Assembly (NCBI GenBank): GCA_013397695.1
Contig: VYZI01000029.1
Coordinates: 4,737,918 to 4,801,917 of the forward strand
DNA length: 64,000 bases
Origin: Centropus unirufus
Taxonomy: Eukaryota; Chordata; Aves; Cuculiformes; Centropidae
Direction of reading: 5' to 3'
Shown here: positions 52,282 to 62,335 of the stretch, one piece after another
Numbering within the stretch: the first letter of the stretch is position 1
Layout of the letters: the number at the start of each line of letters is the position of its first letter
Position numbers and translations under genes: made by a program
Notes under the pieces: generated by a model
Database searches by the model: none
What the model was told of the DNA's origin: nothing
Seen by the model: the letters and a program-made list of their open reading frames with translations, nothing else

Positions 52282-52383
52282 CATTCCATGATTTAGCCAT
52301 GCTGGTATAAAATTGTCGAGCAGCTTTGGGTAAACCAGTTCCCTGTCATAGATGTAGATGCTCCAAAACATCGTCACAACAAA
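52282..52383 (-). CDS. AIG1: AIG1 coding exon (exon 3 by human numbering)
   Basis: This is the next coding exon of AIG1, 102 bp or 34 codons on the minus strand. It begins FVVTMFWSIYIYDRELVYPK, which completes the membrane segment started at the end of the upstream exon and leads into the conserved YDRE-YPKLLDNFIP loop. It ends at NHGM. The acceptor is a strong polypyrimidine tract ending CCCTCCTTAG just before the Phe codon (intron side 52384 upward). The donor is GTGAGTAAAG just after the Met codon (ending at 52276). Phase 0 on both sides joins it in frame with the exon at 61132-61287. In human AIG1 the residue after this NHGM is the catalytic His134, so the splice falls directly before the catalytic histidine. 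The exon is too short to appear as a long open frame and was recognised by reading the minus strand around the splice sites. Confidence 0.93.
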
Positions 52384-52587
52384 CTAAGGAGGGCAAAAAG
52401 AGAAAAGGCAGACACTTTAAAATATACCCTTCTGAACAATCAGCTACACAATTCAAAGAGCAAAACAGGGCTTTTAGCAAATGATTTATGGGCAGACACA
52501 GACATTACTGTTCTTTGACCCAATCCTGCTTTAATCAAGTGTGAATTGGATTATTCTTCACATTTGTAGGATTTTTAACTTCTCTTC

Positions 52588-52600
52588 TTTTTTTTTTTTT
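52588..52600. repeat. Poly(T) run of 13 in AIG1 intron 2
   Basis: It is preceded by CTTCTCTTC and lies about 205 bp upstream of exon 3 in gene sense, where it reads as poly(A). Confidence 0.9.
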
Positions 52601-52778
52601 GGCTCACAGCCTGAAAAAGGCCTCATTTTTTTGACTTAGATGCCTGTGGCCAAATTACCACAGAGTACTGTACCTTAGTAGCAGATGTTGCACATAAATA
52701 AGCTTTCACCACTAACAGGATAAAAAACAAATGGAAAATCAGGTAAAATTTCACTTGAGATTCATAGAATGCATAAAT

Positions 52779-53158
52779 AGGAAATATCCCAGTGACGAAT
52801 GGCATTCCTCAGGTGTTGGTATTGGGACCAGTTGTTTAACACCTTTGTCGCAGACATGGGCAGTGGGATTGAGGGCATCCTCAGCAAGTTTGCTGATGAC
52901 ACCAAGTTATGTGGCACAGTCGACAGGCTAGATGGAAGGGACGCCATCCAGAGGGACCTCGATGGGCTTCAGAGCTGGGCCTGTGCAAACCTCAGCAAGG
53001 TCAAGTGCAAGGTCCTGCACATGGGTCAGGACAACCCCAAGCAGAAATAAAGGTTGGGCAGAGAATGGATTGACAGTAGCCCTCAGGGGAACTTGGGTGT
53101 GCTGGTGGATGAGGAGCTCAAAATGAGCCGGCATTTCCCAACACAAAGCATTCTATGA
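52779..53158 (+). mobile_element. CR1 RT fragment fused to a short 3' tail, close to AIG1 exon 3
   Basis: The frame at 52799-53050 retains the RT palm block SKFADDTKLCGTVDRL with the FADD metal-binding motif intact, then GRDAIQRDLDGLQSWACANL. The element runs to the MSRH-type codons (AAATGAGCCGGCATT) and then directly to CATTCTATGATT at 53158. Nearly the whole 3' half (several hundred bp) is therefore deleted. It is antisense to AIG1 and begins about 395 bp upstream of the exon 3 acceptor in gene sense. Confidence 0.9.
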
Positions 53159-55639
53159 TTCACCCCTGAACAGAAGCCTATAAACTCATCTTTGCACTTT
53201 CTCACGTAAACCATCAAAACAGCATTGTCTAAAAAAAAAAACCATTTAACCATTTTATTACTCTGCACACAATTCATGGAATGGGATCCACAGAAAAGAG
53301 ATCTGGTGTCCTGCTTGTTTGTCAATATGAAATGTGGCTTGATTCTTCTCAGGGACTATTTACTCGGCGTCCAGGGAAAGGCCATAATTTCCTCTAGACT
53401 CAGGACAGGACAGATGGCTCAGATAAAGTTTGCACTAAGCTACATTTTTGTGAAAGCGTGCATAAAAAAGACATCCTGATGTCTAAAAAGCAAAGACAAT
53501 ATAAACCCCCAAAAAGTTACATGAAAGGTTCTAGCTTACCTTAGCTGGGGAAAGAACAGTGTGAGTAATCTCCTAATTAAAACACAATTGCTTTCTTACC
53601 TCGAATCTGAGTCATAGTTTTCTAGTAACAAAAGGCTGATTGCTTATAGCAGCAAAACTCAATGCCTGGGCCAGGAGCTTTTCAATGACCACTTTCAGGG
53701 GATTTCTACCCAGAAGTGCCAAGTCCAAGTTTCAGGTCTGAGAGGCGACAGATCAGCCTTTCGCTGAGATCAGCCGGGAATTGCTGAGTTACATTCAAAC
53801 CACCGTGGTGGCCCATGATCTTACAATGTGTTTGGGGGGTTAGCAAAAGAAAGTGCAAGAAATATGGAGTGAACAAAGTGAGGTCAGCAAATTGCTGGTA
53901 TGAGTAGTAGCGTGGGCATAACTTGTTTTCCATGCTTCTAACTTTGGGAAGTTAAAACTGAGGTTGCAGCTTATCAATGGCACCTTGTTCTCACCACAGA
54001 CACGCAGACTTTGGCCAGGCAGTTATGTGAATGACCTGAACCAGCGCACTGTTCCCTCGGTGTGCATACAGTACATAGCTTCTTGTCTCAAACACACTTG
54101 TCCATCTGTTACGATAGCTCTCAGTGCCTGCTCAGAATAAGCTTGGACTATTTGCCAAGTGCATGGAGGCCAGGAAAAAAAAAAGGTTCTGATGGACAGG
54201 CTGATAAATATTGCAAGTGTAATGTACCCCATGAGAAGCATCTCTTCTGGGCCAATCTTGGCCTTGGCACAGCCGCGCTCTTTATGCACCTGCTGGCACA
54301 CAAGTGCCAAGATATGAATAGCTGAACAGCAGGGAAAATGGAAGCAAAGTATCCACTTCTCTATAGGCTTCCTCGAAGTCATGTATTATCACAGTGGGTC
54401 TCTGAGAACCTGCTAAGACCAAGAGGGACAGAAAAACATACTCTCAGGCGCACAAAGACCAGACTGATAATGTTTTTTTTTCCGAAAGAAGTCTTCCTGA
54501 AAGAATAACGATCCAGGATTAGGTTGAAACTTATTACATTGAATACAACAAAGCTGGAATGTTTTGACCTGCAATTTTTGTCTGAGGCAGAATAAAACAA
54601 TAGACAGCCAAGGAGGTAAAGATAAGAAAGGAGAGGACGTGCCATCTGTTCCTCAAACAATGTCAGCCAATTGATGGAACAGGATCTGCCTAGCTGGTTG
54701 CAACCATCTGGAGCTACAGACGGCAAATGCTGCTTAGCAAAGCACCGTCACGAGGCAGACATAAGGGAAAGGAAGTACGCAAACCCCAAGGTGTTACAGA
54801 ATGAACCTATCCCGGAGGATGACCTGACATGAGACCAACGCAGCACCCTGGCAAAGATCCCTCCCAATGTCTGAATGGTGCATCTTACCTCTCCTTACAC
54901 TTAGCTCATTTGGATAAAATGAACTACAAAAATGAACTACTTGGATAAAAAGAACGGTAAAGGAAGACTTGCTACTTGGCTATCCTGGCTGCTCCTGCAT
55001 TTGTTTATTTTGAATGATAAGCAACTGTTGTCCTGGTGCTTTTAAATCACCTCTATTATGCTTACACGTTGGTATTGGTAGACTGTTATTTGGGCTGGGC
55101 TTTGCTGATATCATTCCTGGTCATGCAGTGCCGGACCATGGTACAATGGAACTGCCTGTGACAGGCTCAGCCAGAACTCCAGGTCTGGCGCTCACGCTGC
55201 CTTCCCTGGGGCACAACCCATCGTTATTGCCAGGACAGTCCTGGTACTGCCCTCCCACCCCAGGCTGAACGGGCTGCTCACATGCAGCAGACATCTTTCA
55301 GTGAGCCAAATACTTTTATTTTCTTTTGTTCCCAAGGCAAAATGGCACAAATGTCACCCCTTCCACTTCCTCTTTGGACAAACTTGAGGCCCGGAATTCA
55401 AGGCACCAGCAATTCCTTTTAGACTTCTTTGCACAGGCGTCTCCTCAGATTGCCAGTCTTCCAAAGACAGTGATTACCTGGTTAAACATAAGGTTAAGCA
55501 TCACACTGAAGAACAGTAGAGCTCCTCATCTGCTACTTGTCCTACCTGGGATCACCACAGACCAAAGGAACCTCAAATTTGCAAGTAGATCTCGGAAACT
55601 CTTTGAAAATTTAGAACGGCTCAGTTGTCACAGCCAGCA
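53159..55639. other. Intron 2 interior, nothing recognised
   Basis: It contains a 10-base A run at 54175 and a small duplication (AATGAACTAC twice) near 54918-54940. The 119-codon minus frame at 54023-54382 has no AIG1 resemblance and no supporting splice pattern. Confidence 0.65.
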
Positions 55640-56252
55640 GAATATGAGCCAGCAGTGTGCTCAGGTGGCCAAGAAGGCCAACGGCGTCTTGGCCTGTATC
55701 AGAAACAGTGTGGCCAGCAGGACCAGGGAGGCGATTCTGCCCCTCGACTCAGCACTGGTGAGGCTGCACCTTGAATCCTGTGTTCAGTTCTGGGCCCCTC
55801 ACTACAAGAAAGATGTTGAGGTTCTGGAATGTGTCTAGGAGAAGGGCAACAAAGCTGGTGAACAAGTCTTATGAGGAGCAGCTGAGGGAACTGAGGGTGT
55901 TTAGTCTGGAGAAGAGGAGGCAGAGGGAAGATCTCATCACTGCCTACAACTGCCTGAAAGGAGGTTGTGGAGAGGTGGGTGCCAGTCTCTTCTCCCCAGT
56001 GACAGGGGATAGGACAAAGAAGAATGGCTGCAAGCTGTGCCAGGGCAGGTTCAGATTGGACATTAGGAAAAAATTCTTCACTGAAAGGGTCAACAGGCAC
56101 TGGAACAGCTGCCCAGGGGGGTGGCTGAGACCCCATCCCTGAAGGTATTTAAAAGACGAGTGGATTAAGGATATAGTTTAGTGGTGGACAGGTGTGGTTG
56201 GACTTGATGATCACAAAGGTCTTTTCCAACCTGGTGATTCTATGATTCAATG
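55640..56252 (+). mobile_element. CR1 LINE fragment, RT C-terminus and tail
   Basis: The plus-strand copy starts at ATGAGCCAGCAGTGTGCTCA and ends CTGGTGATTCTATGATTC. Readable blocks are QVAKKANGVLACIRNSVAS, REAILPLDSALVRLHLESC and, in a different frame from about 55850, CKLCQGRFRLDIRKKFFTER. A stop (TCTAGGAG region near 55836) and a frameshift separate the two, so it is dead. Confidence 0.95.
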
Positions 56253-59200
56253 ATCTAAAGTATTGCTAAATGGAAACACAGCAGCAGGAAAAAAATAAGT
56301 CTGAAAACTCAACTCTGTTTTTCCAATAAAGGAGATATTCCTTGAGTTACTGCCCTCTGCCTCTCAAGCTTCAGAGTACATGAGAAGGGCATGTGGCACT
56401 GCCAAGTGAAAAAATTTAAGGGACAAGTTGGGAAACAGTTGGTGATTCAAGAGGGAAAACAAGTGGCTTTATCAAAACACCACAAATGGAAGCAAAAAGA
56501 AACTGAGAGTAGAAAAGCCAGCAAAAATAACTGCATGAACTGCTGTTTTACATGAGCCCAACCGAGAAATGTTATGCAAATGAAGAACGAACTCAGTGGA
56601 ACTTTATTTTCCTGCACTATGTTTTTTGGGTTTGGCCAGGCTGCACAGTTCAGTCCACTCATTTCCTGGATGGTCTCACGACAAAGGAAAAAAAAAACCC
56701 AACCTTCTGACCTCGACAAAATTTCCTCTAAGTACACCTAGAGGTAAGCTTCCTGGCTGCCTCCCAAGACATCTGTGGTTAACTGCAAGTATAAATATAT
56801 TGTTTGTGAGCCTCCTTGAGGGTTAAGGGCATCACATATAGAAGAAAAGTGTTACTGAAGGGAGACCACAGTAAGCATGACTCGACACGGTACTGGATTT
56901 AGGTGGGATTGAGTGCTAGCACTGCATCACACCAAACGAGTTGAAAAGGGACAATGAAAGGAATCACAAGGAGAAAATTAGGGAAGACTCCCCTCAGAGA
57001 ACAGAGTTCAAGAGGCAATTGCAGTTCACCAGCCACCACGTCACCACAGATGAGGGCAAAATCTAGAATAAAGAGCTTTTGGCATGGTGAGTCAGGGAAA
57101 TAGAGTATTTTCTGGTCTGGTCAAATAATGAAGTAAGTAGAATACTGCAGCAAATGCCTGCACATCCCTTCCTGGGACAAGATCCCAAATCACTATTACC
57201 AATGATCTACAGAAAAAGGATGATCAGCTTTCCTTTTGACTGTAGCAGGACAGAGAAACAAGAAATAAAAACGTATGCCTGGCTTTCTCTTTTTCCCATC
57301 CCAGATTTTTAAAAACATAAAAGTGCAATATAAAGAACATGAGCTCATTCCAGCTCAGATCTAGAAAGAGCTGCTAAAGCTACATGATATGAAATATCAG
57401 TGGTAGAGTTTGTGATTTTCCAGGCAACAATCTCTCTGCGTATGTAACAACATCAATTTTCTTTTTTCTTCCTGTTCCTATTAAACACAACATTGAACAA
57501 ACAGAAATACCCGTTTTATCTGTTCTTCCTCTTGTTTGGTACAGATCCCAAGAAACACGTTGTCAAATCACATACAGCTTCCACAAAACACTCATTAACA
57601 ACAGAAATTTGGTGACTTCATGATCTCTGCCAAACAAACAGAAGGAAATAAGGATAGCCTACACCACTTGTGTAGTCTCTGACTTTCAAGCATGTCTCAC
57701 GCTTCTCCAATGGTGTAAATTATTCCCAACCTAAATCTCATTTACACTGCTAAGGGAGGGTAAGCGTTGCCACTACAGATGAGAATTGGTCATTAACCTC
57801 TAAAACATCTATGCAAGCATTTTTCTTCAGTGGATGCTTCCTGATCTCTTAGGTATTTGAATACTACCCCAGGGTTATAACAAACTGAAAAAAGGGCTAG
57901 GAAGTGTTGCCCGGAGACTTTTCATGGAATAAGACTCTACTGCATAGAAAATTGGTCTGTTTATTTCTGATTTCATTCTCTTAAGTCGTGTTAAAAAGAG
58001 CAACGATAGGTAAGCAGCAGCCATTATGTCCTTCAAAGATGTTTGTGTTTCTTTCTTCATGCTCCTAAATGGAATGGTGGGTTGGCAAATTGAGTTTTAT
58101 CTGAGCCCCTGAAGATACACAATGGATAACACAAAACTGGAGAAATGTGGTTAACAAAGCCACCCAAGGAGATTGTTTACCCTTGGGCTGGTTCCTTTCC
58201 CTCGTCTGGAAGGTGGGAGGAGATGGGTGGTCAGACTTCCCAGGTGGTTTGTCTTTAATACTTTTTAGGAAGCACTAAAAATTAAATACTTGATTTTGTT
58301 ACATTTTTTTTTCACACATCATTGTTTGACTTGGGAGTGGAAACCTCTTTTCTCATCTGTTTTTCAGAACAAGTCATCTCAAGGGCTTCAGTAAGCAGGA
58401 AATAACAGGAAAAGTTGTGTTGAATTGGTCTTGCAAAACTGCAGTTATTGGGCTTTAAAATGTTCCCCCAGTATATGCATTATTCCCTAAACACGCTGTG
58501 TGTGTAAAACACTAAGCAATAAAAATAATTCAGATGTTAAGGTAACTGAAAAGTACTTGGGCATGACCACTGCTGCTACATTAGAAACCCAACAAGGATT
58601 TTATTCACATCTCTCCAAGTTTTATGTGTGAAGGTTCCCTTACGTTGCTACTGCAAACCACCAAGAGGCTCCACGGGGCACCAGGTGGGTGCAAAGAAAC
58701 AAAGTCTGCGTTGGAACTTCTTTTGTTGTTTTTTTTTGGAGCGAGGAAGCTGTTGAGAGAAAATAGGAAATGAGGGAACTTGAACTTCTTTTCTGCAGAC
58801 GCTCTGAGGTTTAATAATTTCCTTCTAACAAGCACCTCCGGGATATCGAAATTTCACTGGATATTTTCTTACTTAGAAATAGCTCTTTACAGAACAAAGC
58901 CAGCAAGAGAGGTTTGCTATGTTCAGGCCCTGAACTTTTTCTACCAGGAATCCACCGAAGAAGAGCCCCCAGAGGCTGGCAGTCTCTCCCTTTGGCCAGT
59001 GGTAGCTGTGGTGTGGTGGGCACTGCTGGAGAGGATCAGGTTTCAGGAAGGAGATGAGCCCAGTGCTAAGTTATGAAGTACTGCTGTTTGCCTCCAATTG
59101 CCAGAAGAAACAATGAGAACAACCCTTTTAGGCTTTCTTTGTAAAAAGTGAAGTGAAATAATATGTGGTAAGCAGCTGCTTCCTCACCAAAGTCCACCTT

Positions 59201-61131
59201 TGGAACATTAAAGCATCTGTCCAACGAGCCTGGCCATTTCTTACTATTTTCTGGTTTGGTTTTCTTTGTTTTGTTTCATTGAAGACAGAAGGTGCTGCTG
59301 TATGAAACCCTTGAGCAAGTAAGAAGCTCCAGGAATCCAATACACCTCTGTGGAAGTGCTAACTTACAGGTGTTACAACAGTACTTCTAGTGGAGGCAAC
59401 GGCTACCTGGGATTCCTCACCTACTGGTGGAAGAGTAACAAAACATGAAAGAAAGGCACACAATTGTGAAGACAAAATGAAGCTGAAAATCTCCAAGACC
59501 TTGAAAAGTTTCAAGGTCAGGAACACTGCTGGGACGGAGGAGCACACAGACAACAGTATGGAGCTAAAACAGTGGTAGAAAAGAACCCCTAAATCCTGAA
59601 TGGCATGAAAGTCAGGGAGGGGTGTGATTTGATGCATGTAACGCTCGCATTTCTGCATTGAAAAAGGCACATCAAATCTTTCAAAAAAGACAAAATTATA
59701 TCACATTGTTCTCCTTCACTTCTGCTATCAACACAGGAGGAAAAGCATCTGTTGCCAATCACAACTACAACTACTTCTAATTCCTAATGTCCCATAAAAC
59801 ACAAATGTAACATATATTTCTTTGCACCCATAAAATATCTACTTGCAAGCCTGTTTCTTCAGATTTTTGTATTGGTTGAACCACTTTCTTCCACCACGGC
59901 TGGAGAACTGCTGTCTCAATAAGAACTGTGGCAACTCCCAAAAGGCAGGCCAGCAAGTGCAGTGAGGGAAGGCTCCAAGTTGGGTTTTTATGACAGAAAC
60001 ACAGTTTCACACAGGCTTCAGGTTTTCTAACTTTGGGAAAGTATTCTGTGTTTCTTAATGTATGGTGAAATCCCACATAAATGGTGAAATCACATTAAGA
60101 AGAAGGACCTCTCAATGTATCAAATTTTAAGTGACAGATTTATATGTTATGTTCACTGCTGTTAATTGACAGTAAGTGACCGACTTTTCTGTAACAACTT
60201 TGGAGACCTGATACAGTTTTCTGGTAGTCCCTCCATGAAAAAAAACCCCTGCTTTAGTGGATTTATTTTGAACTGCTGCACACTGAAATAAAAATTTAGA
60301 ATTAGAATTAAAGGGTGATTCTGAATTACAATGAAAGCATTAGTTTAATGAAAGTTTAGTTTAGAAAGAATAGTACTATGTTTCCTTTAACATAATGTAA
60401 ACTTTAAACCAGACTGACAGAGATCACACTTTCATATCAAAATCCATGCAATTCAAGGTTTTTAGCTCATTAGTGTGTGGTAAGAGAGTCCTCAAGACAC
60501 TCAGCACCTTTTGCCAGTGAAAGTGATGTGCAATGTCTCAGTAGAGCAGGATCTGATGCAAAGAATAGCTTCCTTTTGAAGAAGATCTCTAAAACCCACT
60601 TTTCCATACTATCTATGTGTTTTTTTACATTACTGACAAACACCTTCTTTTCCCACCCCATTTTTTCCGTCCTCTCTGAATCCCCATTTGATTAACAAGG
60701 ATCAACATGGACTTTTGCTTCTCTTCTTACCCATAACTAAATGGTTAACAGATCAACGTAGGCAGGTCACTACTGCATGAAACAGGCCACAGGCAACATT
60801 TTACTACTACAGATGATGACCCACAATGCAGAACAAATCCAGACTGATTCAAGATGTTGACGGTACAATCCACGTTTAAAATTCCTTGTATAATCAAGTT
60901 CCTGTGGTATAGTACTTTTTTTTAATGAACCAAAAATAATTTCAGTGACACCAGTGCTCCATTCTACCTGGGAAAAGCAAGACAGCAGTAAAATAATCTC
61001 CGCCATTTCTCCTTTTCCACAGATTCTTTTGCATACAAGTGGGAAGGAAAGGCTTTCAGCCAGAAAACCATCAGTAAATACCACCTCTCACCTGGTTTTC
61101 AAAGATAGATGCAGGTTACCATAGCACTTAC
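56253..61131. other. Intron 2, exon 2-proximal part, nothing recognised
   Basis: Ordinary A/T-rich intron with a short direct repeat ATGGTGAAATC at about 60062 and 60082. No mobile element was recognised in these 4.9 kb. Confidence 0.65.
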
Positions 61132-61287
61132 CACTCCAACAGGGAAAGCCAGAACAGCCATCATCCAGTCCCGGAGGGAGATGAGTTTTTTCAGCTGCCT
61201 CTCTTGCTCTTGACTGTCATTGCCTTTAGTCAGAAGACTGGACAGGTCGGTCAAGACGCAGATCCCAAAGAAGACAGCTTGGATAAC
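61132..61287 (-). CDS. AIG1: AIG1 coding exon (exon 2 by human numbering)
   Basis: This is an internal coding exon of androgen-induced gene 1. AIG1 is a small multipass membrane protein (roughly 240 residues in vertebrates) that hydrolyses fatty-acid esters of hydroxy fatty acids using a threonine and a histidine. Read on the minus strand, the exon is 156 bp, an open frame of exactly 52 codons. It opens with VIQAVFFGICVLTDLSSLL, a hydrophobic membrane segment, continues through a charged loop containing QEQERQLKKLISLRDW, and ends in a second hydrophobic stretch, AVLAFPVGV. These blocks match what I know of AIG1 better than its paralogue ADTRP. The acceptor is CCTTTCCGTGCAG directly before the Val codon; the donor is GTAAGTGC directly after the last Val codon. 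Both flanking introns are phase 0. The flanking frame stays open for a few codons on both sides (61099-61341), but that part is intron. Human-equivalent residues are about 48-99. The catalytic Thr43 would lie four codons upstream, in an exon not in this window. Confidence 0.94.
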
Positions 61288-62059
61288 CTGCACGGAAAGG
61301 TGACACACTCTTGAACAGGGAGAAGACCAGACCTTTAGCAAAGCAGGTCAGACACAGGCACGTGTGAAGAATATTGCCAATAAATGGACACAGGGAGTGG
61401 GAAAACATCAGTCCCTTAAATACAGGTAAAGTTCATAGACATAAAAGCTGCTTGGGCTTCTAGACCAAAAGCTCTGCATGCACCTCATTTCTCCTGTATC
61501 AACAGTCATGATATGACTCAATTACTTGTAAATTCTGGCTGTAGCGCTGTGAAGGACAGATGTTCAAATGGCTCCTGGATCTGCTTGCAACTCTGCTGCT
61601 GTTGCTCTCCCCTCTCCAGGCTGTAGCTACAGAGACTTTGCTTGATAAATAGATGAAGCAACATTACAAAACATTCCTGAAGGCCCTGAAATGTGGCAGA
61701 CAAGTGGTGCTAGAGCTGTATACTGGGCTATAAAAATGTATGACTACTTCAAATGGCTAACTGTGAAAGTCACCATCTTCTACATATTTGCTGAGAAACA
61801 TTTTACATAAAAGTTGGGGTTCCCTGGAGCTAAGTAATCACATGAGCTCCCAGTGAACTTTTTCATATTGTTTGCAACAAGCATTTCATAGGAAAAAACC
61901 TTGCCATCCACGACCCTATTTTCCACCAGACAGATGGCCTATTTGGAGAGAAGAAATAGAAGAACTAATTATGCATTTGCTTGACTTAGGAGGAAATACG
62001 ATACCATCTACTATTCACTGAAGAGTCTGAAAGCCAAAGAAGGAAAAATACTTAAGACA
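61288..62059. other. Intron 1, exon 2-proximal part
   Basis: Nothing was recognised beyond the exon 2 acceptor and its weak pyrimidine tract. Confidence 0.65.
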
Positions 62060-62335
62060 GGACTGGCAAAAAGCAGTCTATGTGACAGTAATGAGATCAA
62101 TCTGGGTGTTAAAAAGTTTAGGCTGAGTACCAGGAAATATTTCCTAACAGTGAGGCCTGTCAGACCATGAAATAGTTTCTCAGAGGAAGTGGTGGAAGCC
62201 TCATGGCCTGAGTCACCCACATTGATACTGGACACAACATTCAATAATGTACTGGAGGGAAGAGCATTACGCTGGCAGGGCTTGGATGAGTGACTAATGG
62301 ATTGCTCGCAGCTCTAACTACGATTCCCTGAAATG
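62060..62335 (+). mobile_element. Old CR1-like LINE 3' remnant
   Basis: The blocks TTTAGGCTGAGTACCAGGAA, ATATTTCCTAACAGTGAGGC, GAGGAAGTGGTGGAAGCCTC and the end GCTCTAACTACGATTCCCTG follow the order of CR1-like 3' regions. The divergence is high and there is no clean ATTCTATGATT end. It is probably an old subfamily. It lies in AIG1 intron 1, antisense to the gene. Confidence 0.65.

Larger units (their letters stand above)
52384..61131 (-). other. AIG1: AIG1 intron between the two visible exons (intron 2)
   Basis: This 8,748-bp intron is bounded on the minus strand by a GTAAGTGC donor next to 61132 and a pyrimidine-rich CTCCTTAG acceptor next to 52383. It carries two plus-strand CR1 fragments, at 52779-53158 and 55640-56252, both antisense to AIG1. 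No further AIG1 exon was recognised inside it, and the two exons join in frame without one. Confidence 0.9.
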
